A stretch of 41,744 nt of DNA from CALARM01 sp964431735 (GTDB lineage: Bacteria > Vulcanimicrobiota > SpSt-956 > JAKJGF01), in the NCBI GenBank assembly GCA_964431735.1, contig CAYSLJ010000051.1:1-41744 (forward strand), read 5' to 3'. Below are positions 16,143 through 25,933 of this stretch, piece after piece (the stretch's first letter is position 1; each line of letters starts with the position of its first letter). Position numbers and translations under genes: made by a program. The notes under the pieces were generated by a model that had not been told where the DNA came from, ran no database searches, and saw only the letters and a list, made by a program, of their open reading frames with translations.

Positions 16143-16919
16143 CTATTTATTTTTCCAGACAGGTTTTCTTTTCTCCAGAAAAGCATTGAGCCCTTCTCTT
16201 GTATCCTGTGTTTTTATTAAAGATTTTAAATAGATTTTTTCAACTTCTTTAATAGCATCGTCAAAATTCATATCAGCAGTTTTTATCATAGCCTGTTTGG
16301 TCATTTTCAGTATTATTCCGCTGTTTGAAGTAATTCGCTTTATTATTCTGCTCACTTCCGCTTCCAGTTTATCCTCGGTGACGGCTTTGCTTATGAGACC
16401 TATTCTGGCTGCCTGTGTGGCTTTATGCTCTTTCCCTGTAAGCAACATTTCATATGCTCCATGTTTGCCTATCTTTTTCTGATACGTAATAACTGCTATC
16501 GGAGGTATTACACCTACTTTTAGTTCGGGCTGAATAAATTTTGCTTCTTCCGTAGCAATTACTATATCGCAGAAAGTAGCCAGTTCGCATCCTCCTCCAA
16601 AAGCGCCTTCTCCCTGAACTATGGACATAGTCGGAATCTTAAAACTGTTCAACAGGTAAAATACTCTGTTAAATACAGAGATGAGTTTTTCTATTTTATC
16701 CGGCGAATGATCCTTTATATCCAGACCTGCAGAAAAGGCTTTACCTGTTGCATTTATTACCAGAAGTTTTATCTCTGCCATATCCTGTACCGATTTTAAT
16801 GTTGTCCCCAGTTCAGTGAGCATTTCTATATTCATTACATTCAGAGGAGGTCTGTTAAGGGTAATTTTTGCTACATCCTTTTCTACTGTAAATTCTATAT
16901 GTTTTAATTCTTTACTCAT
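16143..16919 (-). CDS. enoyl-CoA hydratase/isomerase family protein
   Basis: Crotonase-fold enzyme acting on acyl-CoA. The oxyanion-hole segments are SAGLDIKD and GEGAFGGGCELA, and glutamates are present at both usual catalytic positions (GGCELA and FIQPELKVG), so hydration of an enoyl-CoA is plausible. The ending TREGLNAFLEKRKPVW is typical. Parts of it (GVIPP, YLKSLIKTQD) recall cyclohexa-1,5-diene-1-carbonyl-CoA hydratases of aromatic degradation, but that is a weak resemblance. AAGGAGAG precedes the ATG. It follows the CPBP protease gene by 12 bases and is probably the last gene of a four-gene transcript that starts at 21840. Confidence 0.85.
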   Translation of the reverse strand: MSKELKHIEFTVEKDVAKITLNRPPLNVMNIEMLTELGTTLKSVQDMAEIKLLVINATGKAFSAGLDIKDHSPDKIEKLISVFNRVFYLLNSFKIPTMSIVQGEGAFGGGCELATFCDIVIATEEAKFIQPELKVGVIPPIAVITYQKKIGKHGAYEMLLTGKEHKATQAARIGLISKAVTEDKLEAEVSRIIKRITSNSGIILKMTKQAMIKTADMNFDDAIKEVEKIYLKSLIKTQDTREGLNAFLEKRKPVWKNK

Positions 16920-16931
16920 ATAATTCTCTCC

Positions 16932-17846
16932 TTATTTAAAATAGTTAAAACCTGTAATTTGAAAGATAAACAAAGAAGCATACAGGCATGCTATGAGGAC
17001 TGAATGCATGATTGTTGACGGCATAATCCCCTTTGTTTCCATAGTTGCTCTTCCGAAGAGCCATCCGAGAAATGTGAAAAGTGCTATTTTCATTACGTAA
17101 TGTAACAGAGTATAAGATGGCCAGTGGAGAAGACCGAATATTACGGCCTGCAGTAAATTTGCTTTTCTTCCGTTCATTTCCCGAAGAAATACGCCCAGGA
17201 ATATTCCCCTGTTTAATATTTCCTCTACAAGACAATTTGTTACAGTACCCAGTAATACAGGTAAATAATTTATAAATTTTTCATTGCTGTAGGCAGGCCA
17301 CAAATTTTGAACTGTCAGTAATATGAGAAATATTATAATAACCATAAAAGAGAACCTCGTTACAACCATATACCATGGCATAGGCTCTTTATAACCGAGT
17401 ACAGTTGTTCCTTCTTTCATGTTACCTGCCCGTAAAAAACTGTTCTTCCAGTCATTTTTATTATTATAGAAAAAAGACAGCAATATTATAATCCCGATAA
17501 ATTGATAACAGGTCTGTATAAAGAAGGTTTTAAAGTTATCCCAGAATGTTTCCTTGTATACAGGTATCAGATAAAATGTATTAAGAAATATTATCTCTAC
17601 CATTGAATAGGCAATTGACCAGGCAAGCATAAGAGACAGAGAATGTTTTAATGATTTCAGAGGCCCCAGAAGGGATATTATATTTAATACCAGACAGGCA
17701 ATCATAATGTATTGATATAACTTTAAGCCCATCCAGTATTTATCAACACTGTCCGGTATATATTTAAAAAAGCTCAACAATAGAAATATAATGGCTATTA
17801 CCATTATAATAATCTGTCTTTTATGTTCTTTTAATATAATTGTCAT
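16932..17846 (-). CDS. CPBP-family intramembrane metalloprotease
   Basis: Multi-spanning membrane protein with about eight hydrophobic segments. The CPBP/Abi motifs are present: the glutamate pair and arginine in CLVEEILNRGIFLG, a histidine in FGLLHWPSY and a further histidine in STIMHSVL. The family includes CAAX prenyl endopeptidases and proteases of unknown substrate. Start set at ATG 17846 (MTIILKEHK); an in-frame TTG at 17858 directly abuts the stop of the upstream hydrolase. Neither has a strong ribosome binding site, so translation is probably coupled to the upstream gene. Confidence 0.85.
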   Translation of the reverse strand: MTIILKEHKRQIIIMVIAIIFLLLSFFKYIPDSVDKYWMGLKLYQYIMIACLVLNIISLLGPLKSLKHSLSLMLAWSIAYSMVEIIFLNTFYLIPVYKETFWDNFKTFFIQTCYQFIGIIILLSFFYNNKNDWKNSFLRAGNMKEGTTVLGYKEPMPWYMVVTRFSFMVIIIFLILLTVQNLWPAYSNEKFINYLPVLLGTVTNCLVEEILNRGIFLGVFLREMNGRKANLLQAVIFGLLHWPSYTLLHYVMKIALFTFLGWLFGRATMETKGIMPSTIMHSVLIACLYASLFIFQITGFNYFK

Positions 17847-17858
17847 AATGTTTACCAA

Positions 17859-18776
17859 TCATAATATTTTCCCTTCTATAAATTTATTAAATTCTTCGGC
17901 ATTTTCCCCGTGAGGTAATATTTTACAGTGTTCAAATATCTTTACTTTTACTGCCGGATTTAAATTTTTTAATGTTTTCATCCTTTCATAGTAATCTGTT
18001 TCTTTTCCGAACAATACTGTTATTTCCTGATTTAAGTGTTTAAATTCCTCAGATACGTTCATGTTTAATAACCCACATATAAAGGAGGGATAAAACAGTT
18101 CGCTTCCTTTTTGATGTCCTGCCATGTGATAATAATTTACCATATCTCCTGTTACAGGTTTGCTATAAACTTCTGTTTTCAGGAAATTTCTTATGAATAA
18201 TTTTGATGTCATAAGATTATATATGGTTCTTCCTATGACAGGACTGCTAACGAACTGATAGGTCATTAATTCTATTATTTCAGATTTTTTTCCTTTCTCC
18301 AGTAAGGGAGGATCTATAAGGAAGAGGGATTTTATTTTTTTCGGGTAAAGTGCTCCGTTTCTTATGGCATATATAGAACTCAGTCCGCTTGCTATTATGG
18401 AACATTCATCTTCTATTACACTGTCTATGAAATCAAAGATCGATTTTACATAGAGTTTTGCTCTGTATCCTCTTTTTAACTTGTCCGACTGTCCGAATCC
18501 TGGCAGGTCAGGAGCGTATACTCTGAATTTTTCGGCCAGTATAGAGAAATTGTTTTTCCATTCAAAGGAAGAAGCTCCCTGATGTATATTATGTAAAAGC
18601 AGTATTTTTTTCCCTTCTCCTCTGACTTTGTAAAAAATATTGCCATATCTCCACAGGTAAATTCTGTCCTCTCCTTCCAGAGCATGTCTGCCTGTCCCGG
18701 TTCCGGCAAATATATATGAGTTAATGGAAGCCATTATGCCGAGAGCAACAGTGCTTATAAACAGCGGATTTTTCAT
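17859..18776 (-). CDS. alpha/beta hydrolase, membrane-anchored or exported
   Basis: Alpha/beta-hydrolase fold (residues about 55-300): oxyanion-loop region LLHNIHQGASSFEW, then YAPDLPGFGQSDK, nucleophile elbow SGLSS instead of the usual GxSxG, and a C-terminal histidine (LPHGEN). The catalytic serine is present but the elbow glycines are replaced, so activity is uncertain. The N-terminus is a hydrophobic helix (FISTVALGIMASINSYIFAG), either a signal peptide or an anchor. GGGAGGTAAAGAA before the ATG is a strong ribosome binding site, four bases after the preceding gene ends. Substrate unknown. Confidence 0.82.
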   Translation of the reverse strand: MKNPLFISTVALGIMASINSYIFAGTGTGRHALEGEDRIYLWRYGNIFYKVRGEGKKILLLHNIHQGASSFEWKNNFSILAEKFRVYAPDLPGFGQSDKLKRGYRAKLYVKSIFDFIDSVIEDECSIIASGLSSIYAIRNGALYPKKIKSLFLIDPPLLEKGKKSEIIELMTYQFVSSPVIGRTIYNLMTSKLFIRNFLKTEVYSKPVTGDMVNYYHMAGHQKGSELFYPSFICGLLNMNVSEEFKHLNQEITVLFGKETDYYERMKTLKNLNPAVKVKIFEHCKILPHGENAEEFNKFIEGKIL

Positions 18777-18780
18777 TTCT

Positions 18781-21700
18781 TTACCTCCCTGCTGTTTTCA
18801 GACCGTAAAGATTTCTGGCCCCTGTAACAATCAGACCGGAAGCTATTGCAGGAGGTGCCATGATTTTTCCTCCTACATTTATGGAATAATGCTTTATACC
18901 GGGTCTTTTCTTCAGGAATTTTTTCTTTTCTTTCATTACTATGGAATAAAGTTCACCTTCTGCTGTTCCGGCATATATTACGCCATTGGCTATTACAGGA
19001 GCACCTGTAATAGACACATTAAAGTTCTGCTTCCATGTTTCTTCACCTGATAATCCGTTCATGGCACATATAACACCTTCTGTTGATGTTATATATATAG
19101 TATCTTCCAGGACTGCCATACCGGCTAGATTCCCTATTAACTGTATGTCACGCAGTTTTTCACCTGTTCTGCTGTTAAAGAAGCGAAGTCTGCTCATATT
19201 ATCGGTAATTATAACCTGTTCTTTATATATGACAGGCATATTTCCTTCTGTCCCCATGTTGTATTTCCATATTTCATCTCCTGTAGAAGCATTCAGCCCG
19301 TATAAACAGTTATCTGTTGAAGCTATATAGATTATTCCCTTATAGAGAGCCGGAGGTGTTTTTATCTGTCCGTTTGTTGAAAAATCCCATATCTTATGAC
19401 CTTTGATTTCATCAAGAGCATATATTTTGCCGTCCTGGGAGCCGAAATATACCAGTCCTCCTTCTATGAGTGGAGATGACTGAATTTCTCCATGAGTCTT
19501 GTATTTCCATAACAGTTTACCTGTCATCCTGTCAAGAGAATAAAATTTACTATCGAGAGAACCGGTAAAGAGTGAATTGTCATTTACACATGGAGTGGAG
19601 TTTACAGCCATATCGAGAGACCATATTTCTTTACCTGTATGGAATTTTACTGCATAAAGCTTTTCTTCGGAAGATACATAAACTGCTTCACTGTATATGG
19701 AAGGACTGTTCAATACAGAGCCTTTTGTTTTAAATTCCCATATTTCCTCAAGAGGCGGCATCAGTTCATATTCCGATGCCGAATGGCCGTCTCTTTTTTG
19801 ATTACCCTGAAAGAGAGGCCAGTATGTTATGGCTTTAATATTCAGTTCCATCGGTGGAGAATGATATATGTCATATTTTAAAGGCAGAGTCTTTTTACTG
19901 ATTATTTTACTTACAATCTTTTTTGCATCAGGTTCTGACGTAATTTCTTTTTTATGTTCTTCTGTGGCGCTATCTAATATTGTTTCCAGAATTTGCCAGT
20001 CTCTTTCAACAGGGTCCATAACGGTTGAGTGTATGAAATCATCTTTTATGTCTACGAGTTTTTCTCTCAATTTTCCTACAAACTTCATTGCAGTCTCATA
20101 TTCTCTTTTCTTACTTAACAGTTCTTCTTCTTCTATTTTCAATTCCCTTTTTGCTTTTCTCAGTTCCAGTTCCAGGTGTTGCAGTTCTTTCTTTTTTTCC
20201 GGTTCTTCTTTTATACTTTCTATTGCCTCTTTCTGAATTTCAATAGCAGCCAGTTTTTCTTCTGCTTCCCAGAGGGCTCTCTTTATAGACATACGTTCAT
20301 GTTCTACATTTTTTTGAAATTCTTCTTTTTCCATTTCCAGTCTTGCTTTTTCATCAGAAAGTTCCAGGAATTTTATTTCGAATTCTTTCTCCTGTTCTGC
20401 AAGGTCATACATGATTTCTGTTTTTTCTTTCTCAAAGATTTTTCTCTCCTGTGTGAGCAAATGGAGTCTCCATTCAAGTGTCTTTTTTTCTTCTTTTAAG
20501 AATTTTTCAATTTCCCATTTTTCCGCTTCCAGACTTTCCTTTTCCAGTTCCAGATTTACTCCTTTTTTTTCAAGAAATCCTTTCTGTTCTTCCAGTTCTT
20601 TTTTCGTTCTTTCCTGTAATTTTGTAAAATCCTCCCTGACCTTTTCAATATTCGCCCTTTCTTTGTTCAGAGCATAGAGTAATTTATCGTATTTTTCTTT
20701 CAGTTTTTTTTCTTCATCATGGAATTTTTTTATATGTTTTTCTTTCAATTCTTCAAAATTTTCTTTTTCTTTTTCCAGTTCCACCAGTTTTCTCTTTCCC
20801 TCTTGAGTTACTTTCTCATATTTTTCTTTCACCTCCTTCTCATAAGCTGCTTTTTTCTCATTAAATTCTTCCATAGTTTTTTTTAAGGACTCGTCCATAT
20901 CATCTGTTTTTTTCTGCTTTTCCAGGAGTTTTTCCAGTTCTTCTTTTTTATCCTGAAGGGATTTCTTTTCTCCTCTGAGTTTTTCTATGGCTTTTTGAAG
21001 TTTTTTTATTTCTTCACCCTGGCCCGGTTTGTGTTGACTTGTATATTCTTCTTTTTCTCTATGAAGTCTCTCGTTATCTTCCTGCAGTTTTTTTATTGTA
21101 TGTAACATTTCCAGTGTTTTTTCATCGGGTTTGGCCATTGCTCTGGTTTCTCTACCTGTAATAGATATTTCTTCTTTTTCTTTTTCGAGACGGTTTTTTT
21201 CTTCTCTGAGTTCTTCTATAGTTTGCTGAAGTTTTATAAAGGTTTCTCTATTTTCTTCCTGATCATTATGGCTTTCAAGATAACTTTGAAATTCTTCTCT
21301 GTCATGGGTCAGTTCCATTTTTTCTTTTCTTATATTTATTCTTTCTTTACCCAGTTCTTTATATGTTTTATCTTTATAGTTTTCCAGTTCTCTCCGGTCT
21401 TTTTCCAGTTCTTTCTTGAGAATTTGAAGATCTTTTTCTTTTTCTTCCAGTTCTTTTTTTATGGCTACGAGTTTATTCTTTTCTTCAAGGAAGGACACAT
21501 CAAGCAATTCTTCCCTGAGAGGTTCTTTTTTTGTTTTTTCCTGAAGAAATTTTTTCCCCCCTTTCTTTTCCGATTTTATTTCTTCTGGAATATCTTCTAT
21601 AAAGGAAAAATATTCTTCTCTTATATATAGTTCAATTTCTCTTTGACTGTCAGGAGGAATGGAAAGATTTTTACCCATTTCTATAAGTTGATCTCTGTAT

Positions 21701-21840
21701 TTTTCTATTCTTTTTCCATGAGTTGCATATAGTTCTTTTACATAGTTATAAAAAATTCTTTCTCCTTCCAGCATGGAAAATTCCGAAGAACCTGGCAGGA
21801 AATCAAATCTATCACCTGTTTCATCTTTGTCTCTGAACAA
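18781..21840 (-). CDS. long coiled-coil protein with C-terminal PQQ-like beta-propeller
   Basis: Two-part protein of 1019 residues. After a 90-residue N-terminal region, residues of about 90-640 form a nearly continuous charged coiled coil rich in E, K and L. Residues of about 685-1015 are a PQQ/BamB-type beta-propeller with repeated blades such as LYAVKFHTGKEIWS, FYSLDRMTGKLLWKY, IYALDEIKGHKIWDF and LYGLNASTGDEIWKY. There is no signal peptide or membrane segment, unlike BamB, so it is probably cytoplasmic and structural or a scaffold. Start is TTG 21840, nine bases after GAGAGGAG. The coding strand is purine-rich, which leaves false open frames on the plus strand. No characterised homologue with this architecture comes to mind. 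Confidence 0.82.
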   Translation of the reverse strand: MFRDKDETGDRFDFLPGSSEFSMLEGERIFYNYVKELYATHGKRIEKYRDQLIEMGKNLSIPPDSQREIELYIREEYFSFIEDIPEEIKSEKKGGKKFLQEKTKKEPLREELLDVSFLEEKNKLVAIKKELEEKEKDLQILKKELEKDRRELENYKDKTYKELGKERINIRKEKMELTHDREEFQSYLESHNDQEENRETFIKLQQTIEELREEKNRLEKEKEEISITGRETRAMAKPDEKTLEMLHTIKKLQEDNERLHREKEEYTSQHKPGQGEEIKKLQKAIEKLRGEKKSLQDKKEELEKLLEKQKKTDDMDESLKKTMEEFNEKKAAYEKEVKEKYEKVTQEGKRKLVELEKEKENFEELKEKHIKKFHDEEKKLKEKYDKLLYALNKERANIEKVREDFTKLQERTKKELEEQKGFLEKKGVNLELEKESLEAEKWEIEKFLKEEKKTLEWRLHLLTQERKIFEKEKTEIMYDLAEQEKEFEIKFLELSDEKARLEMEKEEFQKNVEHERMSIKRALWEAEEKLAAIEIQKEAIESIKEEPEKKKELQHLELELRKAKRELKIEEEELLSKKREYETAMKFVGKLREKLVDIKDDFIHSTVMDPVERDWQILETILDSATEEHKKEITSEPDAKKIVSKIISKKTLPLKYDIYHSPPMELNIKAITYWPLFQGNQKRDGHSASEYELMPPLEEIWEFKTKGSVLNSPSIYSEAVYVSSEEKLYAVKFHTGKEIWSLDMAVNSTPCVNDNSLFTGSLDSKFYSLDRMTGKLLWKYKTHGEIQSSPLIEGGLVYFGSQDGKIYALDEIKGHKIWDFSTNGQIKTPPALYKGIIYIASTDNCLYGLNASTGDEIWKYNMGTEGNMPVIYKEQVIITDNMSRLRFFNSRTGEKLRDIQLIGNLAGMAVLEDTIYITSTEGVICAMNGLSGEETWKQNFNVSITGAPVIANGVIYAGTAEGELYSIVMKEKKKFLKKRPGIKHYSINVGGKIMAPPAIASGLIVTGARNLYGLKTAGR

Positions 21841-21878
21841 TGTTTTTGTCTCCTCTCAAAAGGAATTTATATGAAGAT

Positions 21879-21910
21879 CGTGACGCGTGACGCGTGACGC
21901 GTGACGCGAG
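21879..21910. repeat. CGCGTCA heptamer tandem repeat upstream of the coiled-coil gene
   Basis: Four TGACGCG units (reverse complement of CGCGTCA) followed by AGG, between two minus-strand genes. Same ending GCGAGG as the copies at 1, 119 and 4214. Confidence 0.8.
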
Positions 21911-21970
21911 GATAATATGTAATTTATCTATATATTATATCAGGGATTTAAAAAATATCTATACAGTTTT

Positions 21971-23206
21971 TTATAAAAATTTGTTTCTTTTGTTTGAAAT
22001 AACAGATTCATAAACCTTTTCGATTCTCTTAAAAACTTCAGTCCACGTATAATATTTCAGTAAAGGCGTAATTTCTTCGTTACTTAAATTTTCCCCTGAG
22101 AGATATAGTTGTTCTTTCAGTGATTTTTTTAAATTTTCTACGAATAGAGGTAGATCTTCTTCTACCGGCCTGTCAGGACCGTTAAGACGGGGGAGAGGGA
22201 CAGTGCTTATAAAGGGCATATATTTTTCGTTTTTCATTTCTGTCAATGCAGGAAGTTCTGTTACAACGATTCTGCACCCTGATGAAAGGGCTTCAATAAT
22301 AACAAGAGGAAAACCTTCATAAAAGGACGGAAGAACGAAAATATGACAGGTTCTCATAAGTTCTGCCAGGTTTTTCTGGCTTATCTGGCCATGCCATGTG
22401 ACTTTGTTTTTTATTTCTTCAGATTTTTTCAGAATTTCATCTTTTTCCGGCCCTGAACCGCTTCCTGCCATATGGAGATGCCAGTTGAAATGACTGATCC
22501 TGTTCAGTGCTTCAAGGAGCCAGTAAACACCTTTCGCTTTGCTGAGTTTTCCTGCATAAAGAATGTTGATTCTGTCTTTTTTCTCTTTAAAGCCATTATA
22601 GAATAGTTTTTCATTGTAACCTGTACCTGTAAGAAAGACAATTTCAGGGGTAAGTCCGTATGTTTTTATGACATGTTCTTTCTGAGCTTTTGAAAGTGCC
22701 AGCACACCATTTACCTGTGAACAGCCTGATATAACCCTCTGTCTGTGTTGAGGACACAGAGCAATTTGCCTGAGATCTGTTCCGTGACAGTGGGCTACCA
22801 GAGGAATGTCCGGGAAGGTTCTTTTTATGAGGCCTGTCATGAGCCACAGATGGTGGCTGTGTATTATATCAGGTTTAAACCTTTCTACAGATGCGATAAG
22901 TTTTTCCCTGAACGAGTTTTCATATTTAATTATATCCTCTTCTGAAAGATCTGAAAATCTTGTACTTTTATAGGGCATAACATCACTCATGCCTGCCACG
23001 TCAAAGGGGAGATTTTCACTGTTAAATTCAACAAAAATGTGTTTACCTGTGAGATAATCGGGTAAACAGTAATTTTCTCCTCTGGAAATACCTGCAAGAA
23101 GAAAATTTTCATAGCCCTTCTTATGGGATTCTGAAATAATTTCCCTTATTGTTATACCGCTGCCTGTAGCTTCCGGCTTCTGACTTAACGTATGAAGGAT
23201 TTTCAT
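21971..23206 (-). CDS. GT4-family glycosyltransferase
   Basis: Transfers a sugar from an activated donor, with a GT-B fold of two Rossmann domains. The N-terminal half shows IIHSHHLWLMTG and HCHGTDLRQ. The C-terminal half has ILYAGKLSKAKGVYWLLEAL, the linker HGQISQKNLAELMRTCHIF and the donor-site EGFPLVIIEALSSGCRIV, with the conserved EX7E glutamates. The 411-residue length is normal. No signal or membrane segment, so it acts at the cytoplasmic face on envelope polysaccharide or glycolipid. It is separated from the coiled-coil gene by 130 bp including a heptamer tract, so probably a separate transcription unit. Acceptor and sugar unknown. Confidence 0.88.
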   Translation of the reverse strand: MKILHTLSQKPEATGSGITIREIISESHKKGYENFLLAGISRGENYCLPDYLTGKHIFVEFNSENLPFDVAGMSDVMPYKSTRFSDLSEEDIIKYENSFREKLIASVERFKPDIIHSHHLWLMTGLIKRTFPDIPLVAHCHGTDLRQIALCPQHRQRVISGCSQVNGVLALSKAQKEHVIKTYGLTPEIVFLTGTGYNEKLFYNGFKEKKDRINILYAGKLSKAKGVYWLLEALNRISHFNWHLHMAGSGSGPEKDEILKKSEEIKNKVTWHGQISQKNLAELMRTCHIFVLPSFYEGFPLVIIEALSSGCRIVVTELPALTEMKNEKYMPFISTVPLPRLNGPDRPVEEDLPLFVENLKKSLKEQLYLSGENLSNEEITPLLKYYTWTEVFKRIEKVYESVISNKRNKFL

Positions 23207-23289
23207 AATATATCTTGCTTTTCTCCCTGAAAATATGTGAATAAGTCTCTGGATTCTCTGGAAACAATTAATATTCCTTTATTTTATGT

Positions 23290-23295
23290 TATAAT
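23290..23295 (+). promoter_or_regulatory. possible -10 element of the sulfatase gene
   Basis: A perfect TATAAT lies 50 bp before the sulfatase ATG, in a divergent gap between the glycosyltransferase and the sulfatase. The -35 region is weak (TTAATA, 16 bp away). A single -10 box in AT-rich DNA is only suggestive. Confidence 0.35.
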
Positions 23296-23345
23296 ATTAT
23301 GACTTTTCTGTTGAAAGGATATAAAAAAATAAAGGAGGAATTATT

Positions 23346-25682
23346 ATGGTAAGTTCTTTTTTGAAAAAATTTATAGCAGGAACACTGACAGCTCTGGCTG
23401 CAACTACTGTTGTTTCTGCCCGGGACATCTTACCTGTACCACCTGATAAATTTGAAGGTGAAGCCAATCTTACCGTCAGAGACTCTACCCCTGATTTCCC
23501 TCATGCAGTAAAAGCACCGGAAGGTGCACCCAATGTGTTGCTAATAATTCTGGATGATGCAGGCTTCGGCTCCAACAGTACCTTTGGAGGCCCTGTGAAT
23601 ACTCCGACCCTTGATAAACTGGCTTCTACAGGGCTTTCCTATAACTGTTTTCATACTACAGCAGTATGTTCTCCTACAAGAGCCTCTCTCATAACAGGCA
23701 GAAACCATCATTCTGTTCACTCCGGCTGTATACCAGAGTTTTCCACAGGTTATGAAGGTTATAATAATATAATAGGTAAAGATACAGTTACTATAGGTGA
23801 AATATTAAAACAAAATGGATACTGCACTTCCTGGTTCGGTAAAAACCACAATGTACCGGAATGGGAGTCAAGTGCTGCAGGGCCTTTTGACCGATATCCG
23901 GTAGGTCTTGGATTTGAGTATTTCTACGGTTTTATCGGAGGTGACACAGATCAATGGGATCCTCATCTTACTGAAAATACAAGGCCAGTATCAAAACCTT
24001 CAGATGATAAGAATTATCACCTTGATAAAGATCTGGCAGATCATGCCATTAGATGGATAAGAGAACAGAAAACCCTTGCGCCGGATAAACCTTTTTTTGC
24101 ATACTACTGTCCCGGCACATCCCATGCCCCTCATCATGCTCCGAAAGAATGGATAGAAAAATATAAAGGCCATTTTGAGCAGGGATGGGATAAAGTAAGA
24201 GAAGAAACCTTTGAACGTCAGAAGAAACTCGGTGTTATTCCTCAAAATACTGTTCTTACACCGAGACCTGATTCAATTCCTCCGTGGGACTCTCTTTCCC
24301 CTGAGCAGAAAAAGCTTTATGCACGTATGATGGAGGTTTATGCCGGAGCTCTTGCGCATTGTGATTACCAGATAGGCCGTGTTCTGGATGCAATTGAAAA
24401 AGATGGCCATATGGATAATACGCTGATAATCTACATATCGGGTGACAATGGAGCAAGCGGTGAAGGCACTCTTAACGGACTGCTCAATGAATACAGTATG
24501 TTTAACGGTATCCAGGAAGATCTGAATTTTTTGTTACAACATATGGATGAACTCGGAAGTAATATGACATGCAATCATTATCCTGCAGGATGGGCATGGG
24601 CAATGGACTCACCCTTACAATGGGTAAAACAGATGGCTTCACACTTTGGAGGAACGAGAAATGGTATGGTCATATGCTGGCCTGACCGTATTAAAGATAA
24701 GGGCGCCATCAGAACTCAATTCCATCATATAATAGATATTGTTCCAACTATACTGGAAGCTGCAGGTATTGAAGAGCCTTATGTGGTAAACGGCATAACT
24801 CAGAAGCCCATTCAGGGTGTAAGTATGGCTTATACCTTTGGTGATGCTAAAGCACCATCGAAACGAAAAACCCAGTATTTCGAGATGATGGGCAACCGTG
24901 GCCTGTATCATGACGGATGGTTTGCCTGTACCACACCGGTAGGTGTGCCATGGGATTTAAAAACACCAAAAACAGTAGATATACTGGATTATAACTGGGA
25001 ACTTTATAATATTACAGAAGACTTCTCTCAGGGTAATAATCTTGCAGATAAACATCCTGAGAAACTGAAAGAACTTCAGAATATGTTCTGGGTTGAAGCA
25101 GGAAAATACAATGTGCTGCCTCTTGACAACAGAGGTATAACAAGAGCTCTGGACGGAGGGAGACCCGGGCTAAATGAAGGAAGAACTTCTTTTACCTTTT
25201 ATCCCGGTACTGTAAGAGTGCCTCTTGGAACGGCTCCTGATATAAAAAATAAATCCTATACTATTACAGCTATCCTCGATATTCCGAAAGAGGGAGCAGA
25301 TGGTATGATTGTCAATCAGGGAGACCGTTTTGGAGGATGGGGGCTGTATATGATGGACAGTAAACCTGTATTTCTATATAATCTTGCAAATCAGGTAAGA
25401 TATGAAATCATGTCTGATGAAAAACTTCCTCCCGGATATGTTACTGTCATTTTTGATTTCAAGTATGACGGAGGAGGGGCAGGTAAAGGCGGCAATGGTA
25501 TTCTTTCTATAAATGGAAAGAAGGTTGCAGAAGGAAGAATAGAGCAAACTATGGGATTTTTCTTCCCTCTTGAAGGTGGTTTTGATATTGGAGAAGACTG
25601 CAGTGCACCTCTGGTAGAAACATATGAAGCACCGTTCAAATTTACGGGAACCATAGAGAAAGTTGTAATTGACCTGAAATAA
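23346..25682 (+). CDS. exported arylsulfatase
   Basis: Hydrolyses sulfate esters. The modification motif AVCSPTRASLITGRN places C108 for conversion to formylglycine, with metal ligands in LLIILDDAGFG (D70, D71) and SGDNG. The first 25 residues (positively charged, then AGTLTALAATTVVSA) look like a Sec signal peptide, so it works outside the cytoplasm. At 778 residues it is of the large AtsA/PAS type, with a C-terminal lectin-like beta domain (from about residue 620) after the sulfatase core. AAAGGAGGAATTATT before the ATG is a strong ribosome binding site. No formylglycine-generating enzyme or anSME gene is in this window, so maturation must come from elsewhere. Substrate unknown. Confidence 0.93.
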   Translation: MVSSFLKKFIAGTLTALAATTVVSARDILPVPPDKFEGEANLTVRDSTPDFPHAVKAPEGAPNVLLIILDDAGFGSNSTFGGPVNTPTLDKLASTGLSYNCFHTTAVCSPTRASLITGRNHHSVHSGCIPEFSTGYEGYNNIIGKDTVTIGEILKQNGYCTSWFGKNHNVPEWESSAAGPFDRYPVGLGFEYFYGFIGGDTDQWDPHLTENTRPVSKPSDDKNYHLDKDLADHAIRWIREQKTLAPDKPFFAYYCPGTSHAPHHAPKEWIEKYKGHFEQGWDKVREETFERQKKLGVIPQNTVLTPRPDSIPPWDSLSPEQKKLYARMMEVYAGALAHCDYQIGRVLDAIEKDGHMDNTLIIYISGDNGASGEGTLNGLLNEYSMFNGIQEDLNFLLQHMDELGSNMTCNHYPAGWAWAMDSPLQWVKQMASHFGGTRNGMVICWPDRIKDKGAIRTQFHHIIDIVPTILEAAGIEEPYVVNGITQKPIQGVSMAYTFGDAKAPSKRKTQYFEMMGNRGLYHDGWFACTTPVGVPWDLKTPKTVDILDYNWELYNITEDFSQGNNLADKHPEKLKELQNMFWVEAGKYNVLPLDNRGITRALDGGRPGLNEGRTSFTFYPGTVRVPLGTAPDIKNKSYTITAILDIPKEGADGMIVNQGDRFGGWGLYMMDSKPVFLYNLANQVRYEIMSDEKLPPGYVTVIFDFKYDGGGAGKGGNGILSINGKKVAEGRIEQTMGFFFPLEGGFDIGEDCSAPLVETYEAPFKFTGTIEKVVIDLK

Positions 25683-25691
25683 TTTTATTAT

Positions 25692-25801
25692 GAAGCGTAA
25701 TACGTGACGAGTTCAATCTCCGGGCATCGCGTATTACGCTTTATCTGTAAGGAAAAATGAGATCTCATTCCTCTCGTCACGCGTTACCCGTTACCCGTCA
25801 C
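25692..25801. repeat. nested inverted repeats of heptamer type after the sulfatase
   Basis: AAGCGTAATACG (25693-25704) is the exact complement of CGTATTACGCTT (25730-25741) around a 25-bp loop, which would form a strong hairpin 12 bp after the stop. The flanking GTGACGAG pairs with CTCGTCAC (about 25777-25785). The block ends with CGTCACGCGTTACCCGTTACCCGTCAC, a degenerate CGCGTCA tract. The remaining gap up to 25930 is AT-rich with nothing recognised. Confidence 0.7.
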
Positions 25802-25933
25802 AATTCTCATATAATCATAATTGCCAGTAAATAATTTTATGATATAATTATCTAATTATGAATATAAAAAGTATCTGTGGGAAACAGCGATCCTTTTAAG
25901 ATTGCAGATAAAATTTTTCACAGGATTTTTCAC

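Noticed and set aside
21223..21630. Plus-strand open frames over the coiled-coil gene
   Set aside because: They are phenylalanine- and serine-rich translations of the complement of an E/K-rich coiled coil, a known artefact of purine-rich coding strands.
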